DNA of 64,000 bases from Triticum aestivum. Taxonomy: Eukaryota; Streptophyta; Magnoliopsida; Poales; Poaceae. The stretch lies in NCBI RefSeq assembly GCF_018294505.1, contig NC_057807.1, forward strand, positions 142,280,461 through 142,344,460, written 5' to 3'. The stretch's first letter is position 1, and each line of letters begins with the position of its first letter. Positions 23,509 to 35,124 of this stretch are shown here, one piece after another. The notes under the pieces were generated by a model that had not been told where the DNA came from, did not search any database, and was given only the letters and a program-made list of their open reading frames with translations. A program made the position numbers and the translations under genes.

Positions 23509-24028
23509 CGATGTAGTTTCTCCGTTCTGACCCAGCCATGTACACGAGCCCTGGCCGTACGTATGGGCGAGTAGGCGTTCGAGACCCTGCCCGTATGTAC
23601 GTATGTGGCCGTATTTTCTTTCTTGCACCCTGGCCGATGTACGTACATGTACATGCTACGTGCGCGCCTCTACTACGACACGTGCATGCCTCTACTATGA
23701 CACGTGTGCTCCTCTACATCCACCAATATGTACGTACATGTTCGCGACCAGAATGACAATGCTACGTACGCTTCAAGCAGGTGGGTCCCGACTGTCAGGC
23801 ACTTCCTTGCGTGCGAAGATGTAGCTGGCGGGTCCCAGTAGTGAGGGGGGCGAATCATTTTTTTCCGGACGCACTTCCTTGCGTGCGAAGATGTAGCTGG
23901 TGGGTCCCAACAGTCAGGGGGAAATGTTTTTTCATGAAATACAGTGGCCCGTCCTGTGGGTCCCTGCTATCAGGTGGAGGTATCATTATTTTCCGCGTAA
24001 TAAGGAGGCACTTCCTTGCTGCGGCCGT

Positions 24029-24057
24029 TGAAAGGACCACTATGTCGCCTAGATGGA
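24029..24057 (-). repeat. E4 terminal 29-base LTR fragment
   Basis: TGAAAGGACCACTATGTCGC and the next nine bases match the first bases of the LTRs at 24310 and 31548. The sequence then jumps directly into gag. It marks the outer end of the element and abuts the target duplication. Confidence 0.8.
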
Positions 24058-24254
24058 GAAGTATCACAATCAAGATACATATCCTCAATAAATGGAGAAT
24101 GTCCATCCTTAGCAATATAAATTCCTATAAGAACAATTCACAAAGCATTTGGACCCATGGCCCGAAAGTGACAAAGCATGCGAATTCTCCATAGGTGATA
24201 ATTTGTGCCATCCAAATCAAACGTGTTGTTATGCACTAGTTCACTAGTCGACAT
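24058..24254 (-). pseudogene. E4 second gag copy, 5' fragment only
   Basis: A copy of the first about 65 codons of the gag gene at 31492, starting from the ATG at 24254-24252 and cut off by the junction with the LTR fragment at 24057. It keeps the same N-terminal features (the NYHLWRIRM motif) with several substitutions relative to the main copy. Confidence 0.75.
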
Positions 24255-24309
24255 CGTTACTCTCTAGGCGGTGAAGCCTAATAAGGAGAGACCGAGCTTT
24301 GATACCAAT

Positions 24310-26035
24310 TGAAAGGACCACGATATCACCTAGAGGGGGGGTGAATAGGCATTTTAAAATCTTTTACGGATTTGGCTATATCCTAATGCGGAAATAAACT
24401 AAGCGGATACTTTTCAAGCACAAACCCTAAATATACTAGGCTCACTAAGTGCACCAACATCTTAGGATGAGAACAACGAGGATATGAGTAAGCACAAGTA
24501 AGTACACAAACTTACTCAATGTATATCACAAGATATGTAAATGAATAATACACACAACCACAAGAAAGCAATACAAGCTTACACAAATTATGTCACAAGA
24601 TATGGAAATGAATGTTACAAGCTAGCAATTCACACTCAACACAAGATAGAACAATGGTAGCAAGTATGAATTGCGGACTATAAAGCGTTGGCCAAAATGA
24701 TCTCTACGACATGGTAACCAACACAATATAATGAGGACAACAATATATAGTGAATGCACGATCAAGTGACCAAAGTAAACCACATGTAAGGAGTTAGGGT
24801 TAGGGATAACCAAAGTCACGAAGACGAGGATGTATCCCGATGTTCACTTCCTTGGATGGAAGCTAGTCACCGTTAGAGAGGTGGATGTTACCACGAAGGC
24901 ACACCAACGCCATGAAGGCTCACCCTATTCTCCTTGAGATATCACCACGAAGGCGATTCTCAACCACTAGTGGTAGACCTTGAGGCGGCCTCCAAACCTT
25001 CACAAACTTTCCGGGGGACAAATCACAAGTTGATTCCTTACCAGAGCACTCCTACCGCCTAGGAGTCTCCAACCTCCAAGAGTAACAAGAACAAAGGGGA
25101 AATGCTCAAGACTTGCTCGAATCACGAATTCCTTTCGTCAAGAGAGGGAGAGGGAGTGGATCTATCACTTGATTGGAAAAACTCTCAAGAACTCTCACAA
25201 ATCTCTCCGGGATCTAAGATTTGGTGTAGGAGAAGTGAGAGGGAGCCACTTGTGTTCTTGGGGCGATTTGGGATGAAGTGGTCAACCCTCTACCGGATTA
25301 GTAGATGGGTATATATAGAGGGCCTAGAAAACTAGCCGTTTGTGAGTAAGTGACAACGCCGGGCTGGACATCCGGGCAAGTGCCGGACAACCGGCGGGCA
25401 CAACCAACATTTGAAAACAGGTTCTTGAATTTGCGGGCCAGATTTCCGGGAGGATCCCGGACATCCGGGGCGACCGGGAAGCCCGGACATCCGGCCAAGT
25501 CCCGGATGTCCGGCCATCAAAAAAACAGCAGGAACCCCAAAACTGAAACATGCATAACTTTTACATCCGGACTCTGATTTTGATGATCTTGGGCTCGTTT
25601 TGAAGCTATGGAAAAACTCCAGGTCCTCACATATAGAACCATCCAAGATAAGCCATAATGGAGGGTGCAAAGCATGCAATGGTTATACATATACTTTGGG
25701 GAACCTAGTTGGCTTTGGATTTTCTTTTGAGATATGTAGGCATATTGTATTTGTATTGGATAGGAGCGAAATATGCCCATGTTGGAATATGATGTGAGAA
25801 GAATAGAAATAAATGATGTTGACTTGAGCAAATCCATCACTAACCCCTTTGATCCCCTCTTAATAGTGCGGGATCCCTATAACTCAAGAATCATAAAAGA
25901 ACTATACTAGATAGCTTCCGAAAACTCATTCCTGAGCATATATCCTTTTCGATGGTCATCGATCCTCACATCTAAAGCCAAAGGAACTAATACCTTTGAC
26001 TAGAGCCTTTCACTTGAGCTTTATATTGATGTTTC
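24310..26035 (-). repeat. E4 internal LTR, truncated
   Basis: Matches 31548 to about 33303 over its whole length, then diverges after TTGATGTTTC. About 0.9 kb of the upstream U3 region is missing and the LTR is joined directly to internal DNA, without a polypurine tract at the junction. It retains a minus-strand TATA (ATATATA at 25310-25317) and the CCGGACATCCGG cluster (25361-25515, with one repeat unit fewer than the full LTR). Confidence 0.8.
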
Positions 26036-28051
26036 AAAAGGGTTTATATAGTGCTTTTTAAATTATATAGTGCTTTTTAAACAAGCATGCAATTTATCCG
26101 AGGATAAATTATATACTTGGGATGGTTGTATTATCATCAAGACACTACACAAGCATTTGATGATAGTACACCCATAGTATATAGAGAAAACTCCCCCACA
26201 ATAGATGCATGTGTGAATGAACTTTGAATGTCATTGCAATACTCATCCATGCAATAAGAATATATAACAAGGGTAGATATGCATGAGTGACAACAAGAAC
26301 TACAAAAGATATTTATCTTAAACCCTCGAAACTTCTCCCCCATTGGCAACAATTGCCAAAACGGAAGACAAAACATCTAGGCGACCAATATAGTGTGAGT
26401 TCCTTCTTGATGTGTGCATATCACAAAATGTGACTGAAAACAAATGCACATATTTAAATGATGAATAATTAAACGAGCTCGGAATCTATAGAACGCAATC
26501 CGATACGAAGATATGAACTTTTTCATGTAAATTTTTTAAGTGGCCAATAATAATCATGATATCTATCCACAAAGAAACTCGTATACACAAAAAGAAAGGT
26601 TGCAATTGATAAGAACATGATATCCACAAGTGAATCCACTATTATACAACTTGAGCCTAGTCATAATAGCAAGGCACATGGCACAAAGCACATGGCACAA
26701 ATTGATCTCATTTGCATAACACAAAGTGAAGCAAGTAATCAAAAGATCCATTAAGCCAAAAGGATAAAAGAATATTACGATTTGGGTAAAGGAGTGTTCT
26801 AAGGAAAATAGAGAAGCTCCCCATGATTTGTGCACTATTTATAATTTTTGTATTTGGATACAAGTGCACAAAATAGGATCATGACTCTCCCAAAATCAAT
26901 GGGAACACAAAACAATTGCAAGCAAGCATAGATAAGAAAAGAAGCCTAGCATTTGCAACAAACATATGGTTGAGCAACATGAAAATGAGGCAACCTAAGA
27001 ATAGGCACAACCAAAATGATGTGTGTGAGTCATGTCAAAGAACTTGAGAAGACTAGTATAAGGATGAGAATTAAGCATCAACATAGCCTTGAGTAAATTA
27101 GATACAAGGTTCAAGACATGTCCTTCCCACACACACAAAGTTAAGAGGGACACACACACATCAAGCAAATGGGTTCACAAGCTCACTAATAGCAAATTAA
27201 AAATAAAAGCTTGTGACAACCCATGATGAAGATCGGAAATAATAGGCTTGTCAAGACAAGCACGAGGACAACAATCTTCACCAAACATGAGTGCACTAAG
27301 GTGCAAAGAGGTAAGACACGCACTCATACAACAAATGCTTCCACGGAGCCACCAAATATGTAAAAAGAGAATGAAATGGTGGACATGAAAGAATAGGGAT
27401 ATCAACTAGAGATGTAATTTCTCTCATGTGTACAAGATTCTAGGTAGATGACAATCATGATGATATATATCCACAAAGAAGGATGTACACATGAAATAGT
27501 TACAAAAGGAAAGAATAAGATACCCAAAAGGGAGACATAAAATATATCAATGAGATCTTTGCTTGAAAGTATAGCACATGGCTTAATATAATCTTATCGT
27601 ATATTAATGAACTCCAAACACACAACCATCAAAGACATCACAACTAGCAACAAGAGATCATTGTTGAGATGCTTTGAGAAAGGAAACAAGTATGACAAGA
27701 ACGAGTCAAGAAATTCATGACATAATGCAACCTACACAAGGTTGAATGCAAGAAATGTATGCATGAAGTAAATACTTGTTACCGAGATAGCATTGGAATG
27801 ATGTAGTAGGTAATGGTTCAAGCTTGGCTCTAATTTCCTCATAGTGCCACCAACTTCATGAATAAGCAAAGCACCCAATGCTCCTCAAATGTACCTAAAA
27901 CAATTTAAGTACAATATGGTCCCCAAACTTATTGGGTCCGAAGTAGTTAGCATAACTATAAAACATAGGGTAAAATCACTTAAATATGTGCATATCAATA
28001 TGAATTTGAATTTCATGCACATATTAGAAATTAAGAATTTTGATGGATTTA

Positions 28052-28108
<57 letters not shown>

Positions 28109-29381
28109 CAAATAAAACAAACAAGGCATGCGAATTTACACATGGTAAATATGCATGCACAAGCCTACCAAAATCCAGGGAGATACAAATTTGACAAATG
28201 AACATATAACCGTTAATACTTCCAATAACATCACTAGTCATTCATGTTGTCCAAAATGACTCAAAGTGACAAATCAACATATGATAGCACAGAAAGTTCA
28301 ACATATGAACCAAGGAAAACCAATGAGCATATAAGATATGCATTGCACACATACTCATGGGAATATCTCACTTAAGAAGATATATGACACTATAAACAAT
28401 GAGATAACAAAGTACCATAACTCCATACAAACCAATAAGATGAACCTGAACAAAATGGTGTTTCGAGTTGTCATTCGGTGTAGAAACCAAATAAGTACAT
28501 GATCATCTATACTAACACAAGCATAACATGAGAGTTTAGAAATAAACACAATGCTTGGATAGCATATTAGTAACATTCCAATAAGATAGATCATCATGCA
28601 AAGCAACAATTGGAATGGCTTTATTCAAATGATTTTCCAAATACAATTTTTAAGATAACCATGGGCAAAACCACACAAGAATTCCATACTAAAAAAACAT
28701 TGCATGCCATAGAGATATAAGATAATCTCAAACATAAATTCTAAGTGGCAAACTAGCAAACCACTATTGTTAATGTTCACACGAGAAGTGATATGCACAA
28801 ATTATATCACTCCCCCATAATGTGATAATCCATGTATTATCAACACGATGCAAATGAAACCCAACTAAGGATAATTAATGGATGAGGATTTGAGTTTCAA
28901 ATGAACTTTACATACCACATAGTAACTAGATAATATTGCACTAACAATACTAGGTGGTATCCTACATATATACACATTTAAGGTTTGTGATATGTGTAAA
29001 ACATAGCACTCCCCCATAATGTGATGATCCATTAATATCTCAAAAGAGCCAAGGAAGATTCAACTAATGAAGCAATAAAGGCTCGAAACCACACATACAA
29101 CTATATGATGTGCATAGCAACCTACACAAGCTAGATAACACGAATCAAGCATATTAGGAGGCACAACATATACAAACACATGCTAGGAACAAAACCTAAA
29201 CATGCATGGGGCTAGTAACTTTCAATGTAGACAATATAAATACAAGTTACCGCCACGAGGAGCATTGGAATGACAAATATGATGATAATTCACTTGACTT
29301 GGTTTGAACCATAATGAATGGTGAGAATCATTTTTCTTCATGAACTAGCCAAGTCTCCAATGCCCTCCACACACCTATTGA
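26036..29381 (-). other. E4 non-coding internal region
   Basis: Long A-rich (plus strand) sequence with no retroelement enzyme. Two copies of CACTCCCCCATAATGTGAT occur at about 28810 and 29011. A (TA)n run lies at 28054-28103. A diverged duplication of the gag-end region (GGTCCCCAA...GGGTCC...AGTTAG) is visible at 27915-27955, compared with 29399-29433. In other Copia elements this space would hold pol. Confidence 0.65.
28054..28103. repeat. (TA)n microsatellite
   Basis: About 25 TA units inside the E4 non-coding region. Confidence 0.95.
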
Positions 29382-31492
29382 TTAATTTTGAACTCGATGG
29401 TCCCCAACCACGTTGGGTCCTAAGAAGTTAGTAACAATAGGCTTGGCAACCCAAATGGTCTTATCCACTTTCAAACCACTTTGGGCACCAATATACTTGG
29501 CAAACATATTACCATCAATATCCTTCCTAAGTGAATAATGATCATTGATAATTGGAGGCTTAGAGATGTTACCATTTGGACATGATGAAGCTATGTGTCC
29601 CTTCTTACGGCAAATATAGCAACATGTACTCCCCTTCTCTTCTTCTTTACTTTCTCAACTTGGGAAGTAATAACATGGTTCATCATGGATAGTGCCCGTT
29701 CTTCAACTTGAGGTTGAACTTGAGATTGAGCTTGAGGCTGCTTTCCATGTAGCTTCCCTTTATAAGCCCTTTTCTTTAGTGGACAATATCTCACGTGATG
29801 TCCAACCTTTTTGCATTTAAAGCAAGAAATGTTGGGCTCATTCTTGGCTCGGCCTTGCCCCCTTTTCTTGTTCATGGATTTCTTCTTGTTGGAGTGAAAA
29901 CTATGTCCATCATCGCACTTTTCCAAGTCTTTCTTCAAACTAGTGACTTGGGCCTTGAGCTTATTAATTTCCTCTACATGGTTAGTTTCAAGACTAGAAA
30001 CAAGAGGAGTAGTGGAAGTAGAAACTTCATGGTTAGAGCAACAAGACAAGGTGAGCAATTCATCATGAGGTGTACCAATATCATGTAGAGAGGAATTGCA
30101 AGGACTAGCACATTGCAATAAGGCATTTCGAGTAGAAGATGTGCTAATATCCACATGAGACTCACATGATTTTACCTTGGTGACCATAGCCTCATGAGAT
30201 AACTTTAACCCATCATGAGAGATTAGAAGATCCTCATGAGTGCCTGAGAGCTTTTTATGAGTTTCTTCCAATTTCCCATAATTGCTAGTTAGCAAATCAA
30301 GTTGAGTCCTTAGCTCAACATTTTCTTTCAATATCGATGCTTCACACAAGATAGAGTTAGTAGCACAAGCATCATTATCAATATGAGAGGAGCATGTAGA
30401 AACTAGAGACTCCGCATGAGTAGCTTGAAGTTCCTCATGAGACTTAGAGAGTTTGGTGAGCTCTCCTTTGACATTCTTGTAGCTAAGGTCAAGGTGCTCA
30501 AAATCCTCTTTAAGTTTACAATGAGTAACTTCAATCTCTTCTTTTAAAGACCTCAAGTCACTAAGACATTGATGAGCCTTAGCAAGTTCATGTTCAAGTT
30601 GTTCACTTTTCGCTTGCTCGTTAAGAAATAAGTCATTACGTTTTTGAAAGCAAGCAAGAACATCTTGGAACCTTTTATAAGTGTTATTTTCAGCTCTATG
30701 AAGAGTTTTCCCAATCTCATAGAGATTTTGAGTCAAGTCATCATCATCATCCTCATTACAACTATCATCATTATCACTAAGAGAAGATGATACCTCGTCA
30801 TTACCTCTTGCCATGAGGCACATGTGAACAAAGGGGGTTGATGATGATTCTTTTGAAGAAGAGGGTTCTTCATCAATCAAGCATGCCTCATCTTTCTTGA
30901 TTTCCTCTGCATGGTTAGTCATAGAACAACTAGAGGAAACCAAGGCATTTCTATCATGGCAACATGGGAGATCAAGCATATCATCACAAATGAGCTTAAC
31001 ACCATCATCACAAGATATTTCTTCACTCACCATGTCATTACCTTGTGGCACGCCACATGTTGGTGAAGTGCAAGATATTGAAGTGTGCAAGTAATCGGAG
31101 GTGGAAGTAATAGAGAGCTCTTCATGATTTAAAAATGTGGAGAACTCCTCCATCAACTCCCCAAATAGAATATTATCTTCATCAAGATTGGACCCACCAT
31201 ATATATCTTCAAGTTTGGTCCAAGTCTCATGAGCCGACTTGCAAGTCGTGACTGCCTTAAATACTTCAAATGTTAAAGCTTGATGAATGACAAGAGAAGT
31301 ATCACAATCAAGATACATATCCTCAATAGATGGAGAATGTCCATCCTTAGCAATAGAAATTCCTATAAGAAAAATTCGTAAAGCATTTGGACCCATGGCC
31401 CGAAAGTGACAAAGCATGCGAATTCTCCATAGGTGATAATTTGTGCCATCCAAATCAAAAGTGTTGTTGTGCACTAGTTCACTAGTCGACAT
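29382..31492 (-). pseudogene. E4 Copia-type gag with two zinc knuckles, one late frameshift
   Basis: The gene would encode the nucleocapsid/capsid protein of the element. It starts at the ATG at 31492, 41 bases after the primer site. The uninterrupted frame has 633 codons. Residues 1-110 resemble the DUF4219/UBN2 Gag domain of plant Copia elements (GTNYHLWRIRML, HETWTKLEDIYGG). Residues about 110-280 are Ser/Asp-rich and include a DDDDD run. Residues about 280-500 are coiled-coil-like, with repeated SH(E/D)xL phrases. A basic stretch precedes the first CCHC knuckle CFKCKKVGHHVRYC (557-570). A one-base-type frameshift near 29630-29645 ends this frame at 29591. In the neighbouring frame a second knuckle, CYICRKKGHIASSC, follows and the frame ends at 29382. 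The protein is therefore one indel away from a longer form. No protease motif follows. Confidence 0.8.
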
Positions 31493-31533
31493 CGTTACTC
31501 TCTAGGCGGTGAAGCCTAATAAGGAGAGACCGG

Positions 31534-31545
31534 GCTCTGATACCA
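31534..31545 (-). other. E4 primer-binding site (tRNA-iMet type)
   Basis: On the minus strand, TGGTATCAGAGC follows the LTR end (...TTTCA) after two bases. It is complementary to the 3' end of initiator tRNA-Met, the usual Copia primer. A second copy lies at 24298-24307 region with one change (AAGC for GAGC). Confidence 0.85.
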
Positions 31546-31547
31546 AT

Positions 31548-34196
31548 TGAAAGGACCACGATGTCGCCTAGAGGAGGGGGGGGGGTGAATAGGCGTTTTA
31601 AAATCTTTTACGGATTTGGCTATATCCTAATGCGGAAATAAACTAAGCGGATACTTTTCAAGCACAAATCCTAAATATACTAGGCTCACTAAGTGCACCA
31701 ACAGCTTAGGATAACAAGATGAGAACAACGAGGATATGAGTAAGCACAAGTAAGTACACAAACTTACTCAATGTATATCACAAGATATGTAAATGAATAA
31801 TACACACAACCACAAGTAAGCAATACAAGCTTACACAAATTATGTCACAAGATATGGAAATGAATGTTACAAGCTAGCAATTCACACTCAGCACAAGATA
31901 GAACAATGGTAGCAAGTATGAATTGCGGACTATAAAGCGTTGGCCTAAATGATCTCTACGATATGGTAACCAACACAATATAATGAGGACAACAAGATAT
32001 AGTGAATGCACGGTCAAGTGACCAAAGTAAACCACAAGTAAGGAGTTAGGGTTAGGGATAACCAAAGTCACGAAGACGAGGATGTATCCCGATGTTCACT
32101 TCCTTGGAGGGAAGCTAGTCACCGTTAGAGAGGTGGATGTTACCACGAAGGCACACCAACGCCACGAAGGCTCACCCTATTCTCCTTGAGATATCACCAC
32201 GAAGGCGATTCTCAACCACTAGTGGTAGACCTTGAGGCGGCCTCCAAACCTTCACAAACTTTCCGGGGGACAAATCACAAGTTGATTCCTCACCGGAGCA
32301 CTCCTACCGCCTAGGAGTCTCCAACCTCCAAGAGTAACAAGAACAAAGGGGAAATGCTCAAGACTTGCTCAAATCACGAATTCCTTTGGTCAAGAGAGGG
32401 AGAGGGAGTGGATCTATCACTTGATTGGAAAAACTCTCAAGAACTCTCACAAATCTCTCCGGGATCTAAGATTTGGTGTAGGAGAAGTGAGAGGGAGCCA
32501 CTTGTGTTCTTGGGGCGATTTGGGATGAAGTGGTCAACCCTCTACCGGATTAGTAGAGGGGTATATATAGAGGGCCTAGAAAACTAGCCGTTTGTGAGTA
32601 AGTGACAGCGCCGGCCGGACATCCGGGCAAGGGCCGGACATCCGGGCAAGTGCCGGACATCCGGCGGGCACAACCAACATTTGAAAACAGGTTCTGGAAT
32701 TTACGGGCCGGATTTCCGAGAGGATCCCGGACATCCCGGGTGACCCGGAAGCCCGGACATCCGGCCAAGTCCCGGATGTCCGGCCATCAAAAAAACAGCA
32801 GGAACCCCAAAACTGAAACATGCATAACTTTTACATCCGGACTCCGATTTTGATGATCTTGGGCTCGTTTTGAAGCTATGGAAAAACTCCAGGTCCTCAC
32901 ATATAGAACCACCCAAGATAAGCCATAATGGAGGGTGCAAAGCATGCAATGGCTAGACATATACTTTGGGGAACCTAGTTGGCTTTGGATTTTCTTTTGA
33001 GATATGTAGGCATATTGTATTTGTATTGGATAGGAGCGAAATATGCCTATGTTGGAATATGATGCGAGAAGAATAGAAATAGATGATGTTGACTTGAGCA
33101 AATCCATCACTAACCCCTTTGATCCCCTCTTAATAGTGCGGGATCCCTATAACTCAAGAATCATAAAAGAACTATACTAGATAGCTTCCGAAAACTCATT
33201 CCTGAGCATATATCCTTTTCGATGGTCATCGATCCTCACATCTAAAGCCAAAGGAACTAATACCTTTGACTAGAGCCTTTCACTTGAGCTTTATATTGAT
33301 GTTTCTTCATGGCTCAAGTTGAAGGCAAGACATTGGAGAAGTCTTCAAGTAGCTCCCCCATACACAATGTGGGAAGATTTGCTTTGCATTCATCTTTACT
33401 TGTCCATCAACATTAATTACTTGATGACATACTTTGATGAGCACCAAGCTTTCTTATAAGCACCAAGCTCATGAGAATTACCTAACCCACATAACATAGA
33501 CAACACATAGTATGGGTTAGTACACAAAGCGCAATTGATAAATTCTTACCATACCACAAGATCTCATGTGGCACATGATATGCGCTTGTGTGTTGTCCAT
33601 CTTAGAGGTCAATCTTTGATCTTCATCTTGGTCAACATTTATCTTTGCTCCATGATTAATATTGATGTCTTGAAGGCCCTATTGATATCTTCACTATGCT
33701 TCATTTCTTCAAGACATAATAACCAATATCTCAATTCACCATGACCATATCAAGTTTCTCCTTGAATATCATACTGGACATCATTTGCCCGTTGTCGTGC
33801 TCCAACATAGTATCTTGAGAGGCACAATGAATTGTTCACTTGAATTACTTGCTTCAAGACATAATAATCCCTGACTCAACAAATGAGCTCATAATGATCC
33901 TATAATCAAGCATATGTAGAATTCTTCTCATTAATCATTCTCTCAAGATCTTGATCCATCATGGTTCAACCCATAAGCCTTGATGCATGTACAACAATAT
34001 GTATATGGCATTCATTTCGAATCCATTCTATCTCCTTCTTGCATCACCATGGAACAAACATCCTTCAGTTCATCCAATATTCTTCATGCATTGGAAATGG
34101 AACTTTCCTTCAAATGTACGACTCAATGCAAACACTAGTCCATTAGGATTGTAATTTAATTACCAAAACCACACATCGGGACTACATGTACTTTCA
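31548..34196 (-). repeat. E4 full-length LTR
   Basis: About 2.65 kb with termini TGAAAG...CTTTCA. On the minus strand the U3 region is 34196 to about 32570, with a TATA box (CTATATATACCCC, complement of 32559-32571) followed by R and U5 up to 31548. The gag and primer site follow directly, so this is the 5' LTR. Confidence 0.8.
32611..32786 (-). promoter_or_regulatory. Cluster of CCGGACATCCGG motifs upstream of the E4 TATA box
   Basis: Six copies of the near-palindrome CCGGACATCCGG or its complement CCGGATGTCCGG lie at about 32615, 32634, 32653, 32727 (one base longer), 32753 and 32772, that is 45-215 bases upstream of the TATA on the minus strand. The first three are 19 bases apart. The truncated LTR has the same array at 25361-25515. 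Position and repetition suggest transcription-factor binding sites; this is an inference. Confidence 0.5.
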
Positions 34197-35124
34197 GTCG
34201 TGGACCCAGATGTCAGCCTCTCCATGTACAGTCCATGTCCGATGGAAGTCGTTCCTTGACCACGTTGACCACGCCGCGCCGAGAGCACCAGGGCGGTGGA
34301 CGACGGCAATCCTAGGAAGGGGACGATGCTAAGCCGGGGAAGACGCGATAGTGGATGCCCACGCGGAGAGGAGTTCGAGGGTCCACTGGTCTAGCTGCAG
34401 TGTGAGGTTGCCGTGGCCGCAGAATAACAGGGGGTGTGGGTGAGTAGAGGGATGGCCTGGCCAGCGGTGGGAGTAGTAGGAGGCGGTGAGGCCTCCGCGG
34501 CATCACAACCGACCACGGGAGGCGGGAGCATGCGACACGACCGGCGCTGCTTTGGGCGGCTGGAGCAAGAAGACCATAGGTTGAAGAAGCACTACAGCCG
34601 TTGGATGGACATCGTACGGTCACTGGAGCTAGAATCGTTCATATTGACTAAAGTTGACAAAGGCTCCCGTCCCAGTCAACTTAGTAGGCCCACAAGTCAG
34701 CCTCCCACCATGGTGGGTCCCAGCTAGCAGGGGAAGTATTCATTTTTTTGTGCGTAATAAGGAGGCACTTCCGGTGGGTCTGAGCTAACAGCGGGGGGAA
34801 CGTTTTTTTCGCAAAATACGGTGGTCCATTCGGTGGGTCCCATCAGTCAGGGGGAAACGTTTTTTTCACGAAATACTGGTGGCCTGTCCGGTGGGTCCCT
34901 GCTGTCAGGTAGAGGAATAATTATTTTCCGCGTTGACCACATTCAGTACAGTACTCTTCCGATGGAATTTGGTCGTTGACCACATTGACCATGCCGCGCC
35001 GAGAGCACCACAGTGGTGGACGACGGCGGGGCCTAGGAACGGGACGACACGGAGCTGGGGAAGACGCGGCAGTGGATGCCCACGTGGAAAGGAGTACGAG
35101 GGTTCACTGGTTCGGCTGCGCTGC
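34197..35124. repeat. CACTA tandem units between E4 and E2
   Basis: Contains one unit from TGGACCCAGATGTCAGCC to about 34730 and the first half of the next unit (34731-35124), which E2 interrupts. Landmarks are TGACCACGTTGACCACGCCG, GGTGGACGACGGC, CGTTGGATGGACATCGTACG and GTGGGTCCCAGCTAGCAGGG. Units of the same order lie at 23757-24028 and 42505-43440. Confidence 0.7.

Larger units (their letters stand above)
24029..34196 (-). mobile_element. E4: rearranged Copia-type LTR retrotransposon with gag only
   Basis: The element is on the minus strand and is flanked by GCCGT (24024-24028) and GTCGT (34197-34201), a 5-bp target duplication with one C-to-T change. When it is removed, the CACTA text GCGGCCG-TGGACCCAG is restored, as in the unbroken copy near 43008. 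Reading along the minus strand: a full 2.65-kb LTR (34196 to 31548), a TGGTATCAGAGC primer site, gag (31492 to 29382), non-coding DNA, a second LTR lacking its first about 0.9 kb (26035 to 24310), again a primer site and the start of gag (24309 to 24058), and finally only the last 29 bases of a third LTR (24057 to 24029). Termini TGAAAG/CTTTCA are exact inverted repeats. No protease, integrase or reverse transcriptase is present. The iMet primer site and gag type indicate Copia. Confidence 0.82.

Noticed and set aside
22830..23654. Long minus-strand open frames (274 and 257 codons) in the CACTA element
   Set aside because: Two frames are open at once over GC-rich subterminal tandem repeats, and the translations are low-complexity Pro/Ser/His strings without a domain.
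28054..28103. Tyr/Ile repeat peptides over the (TA)n run
   Set aside because: They are artefacts of the dinucleotide repeat and occur on both strands.
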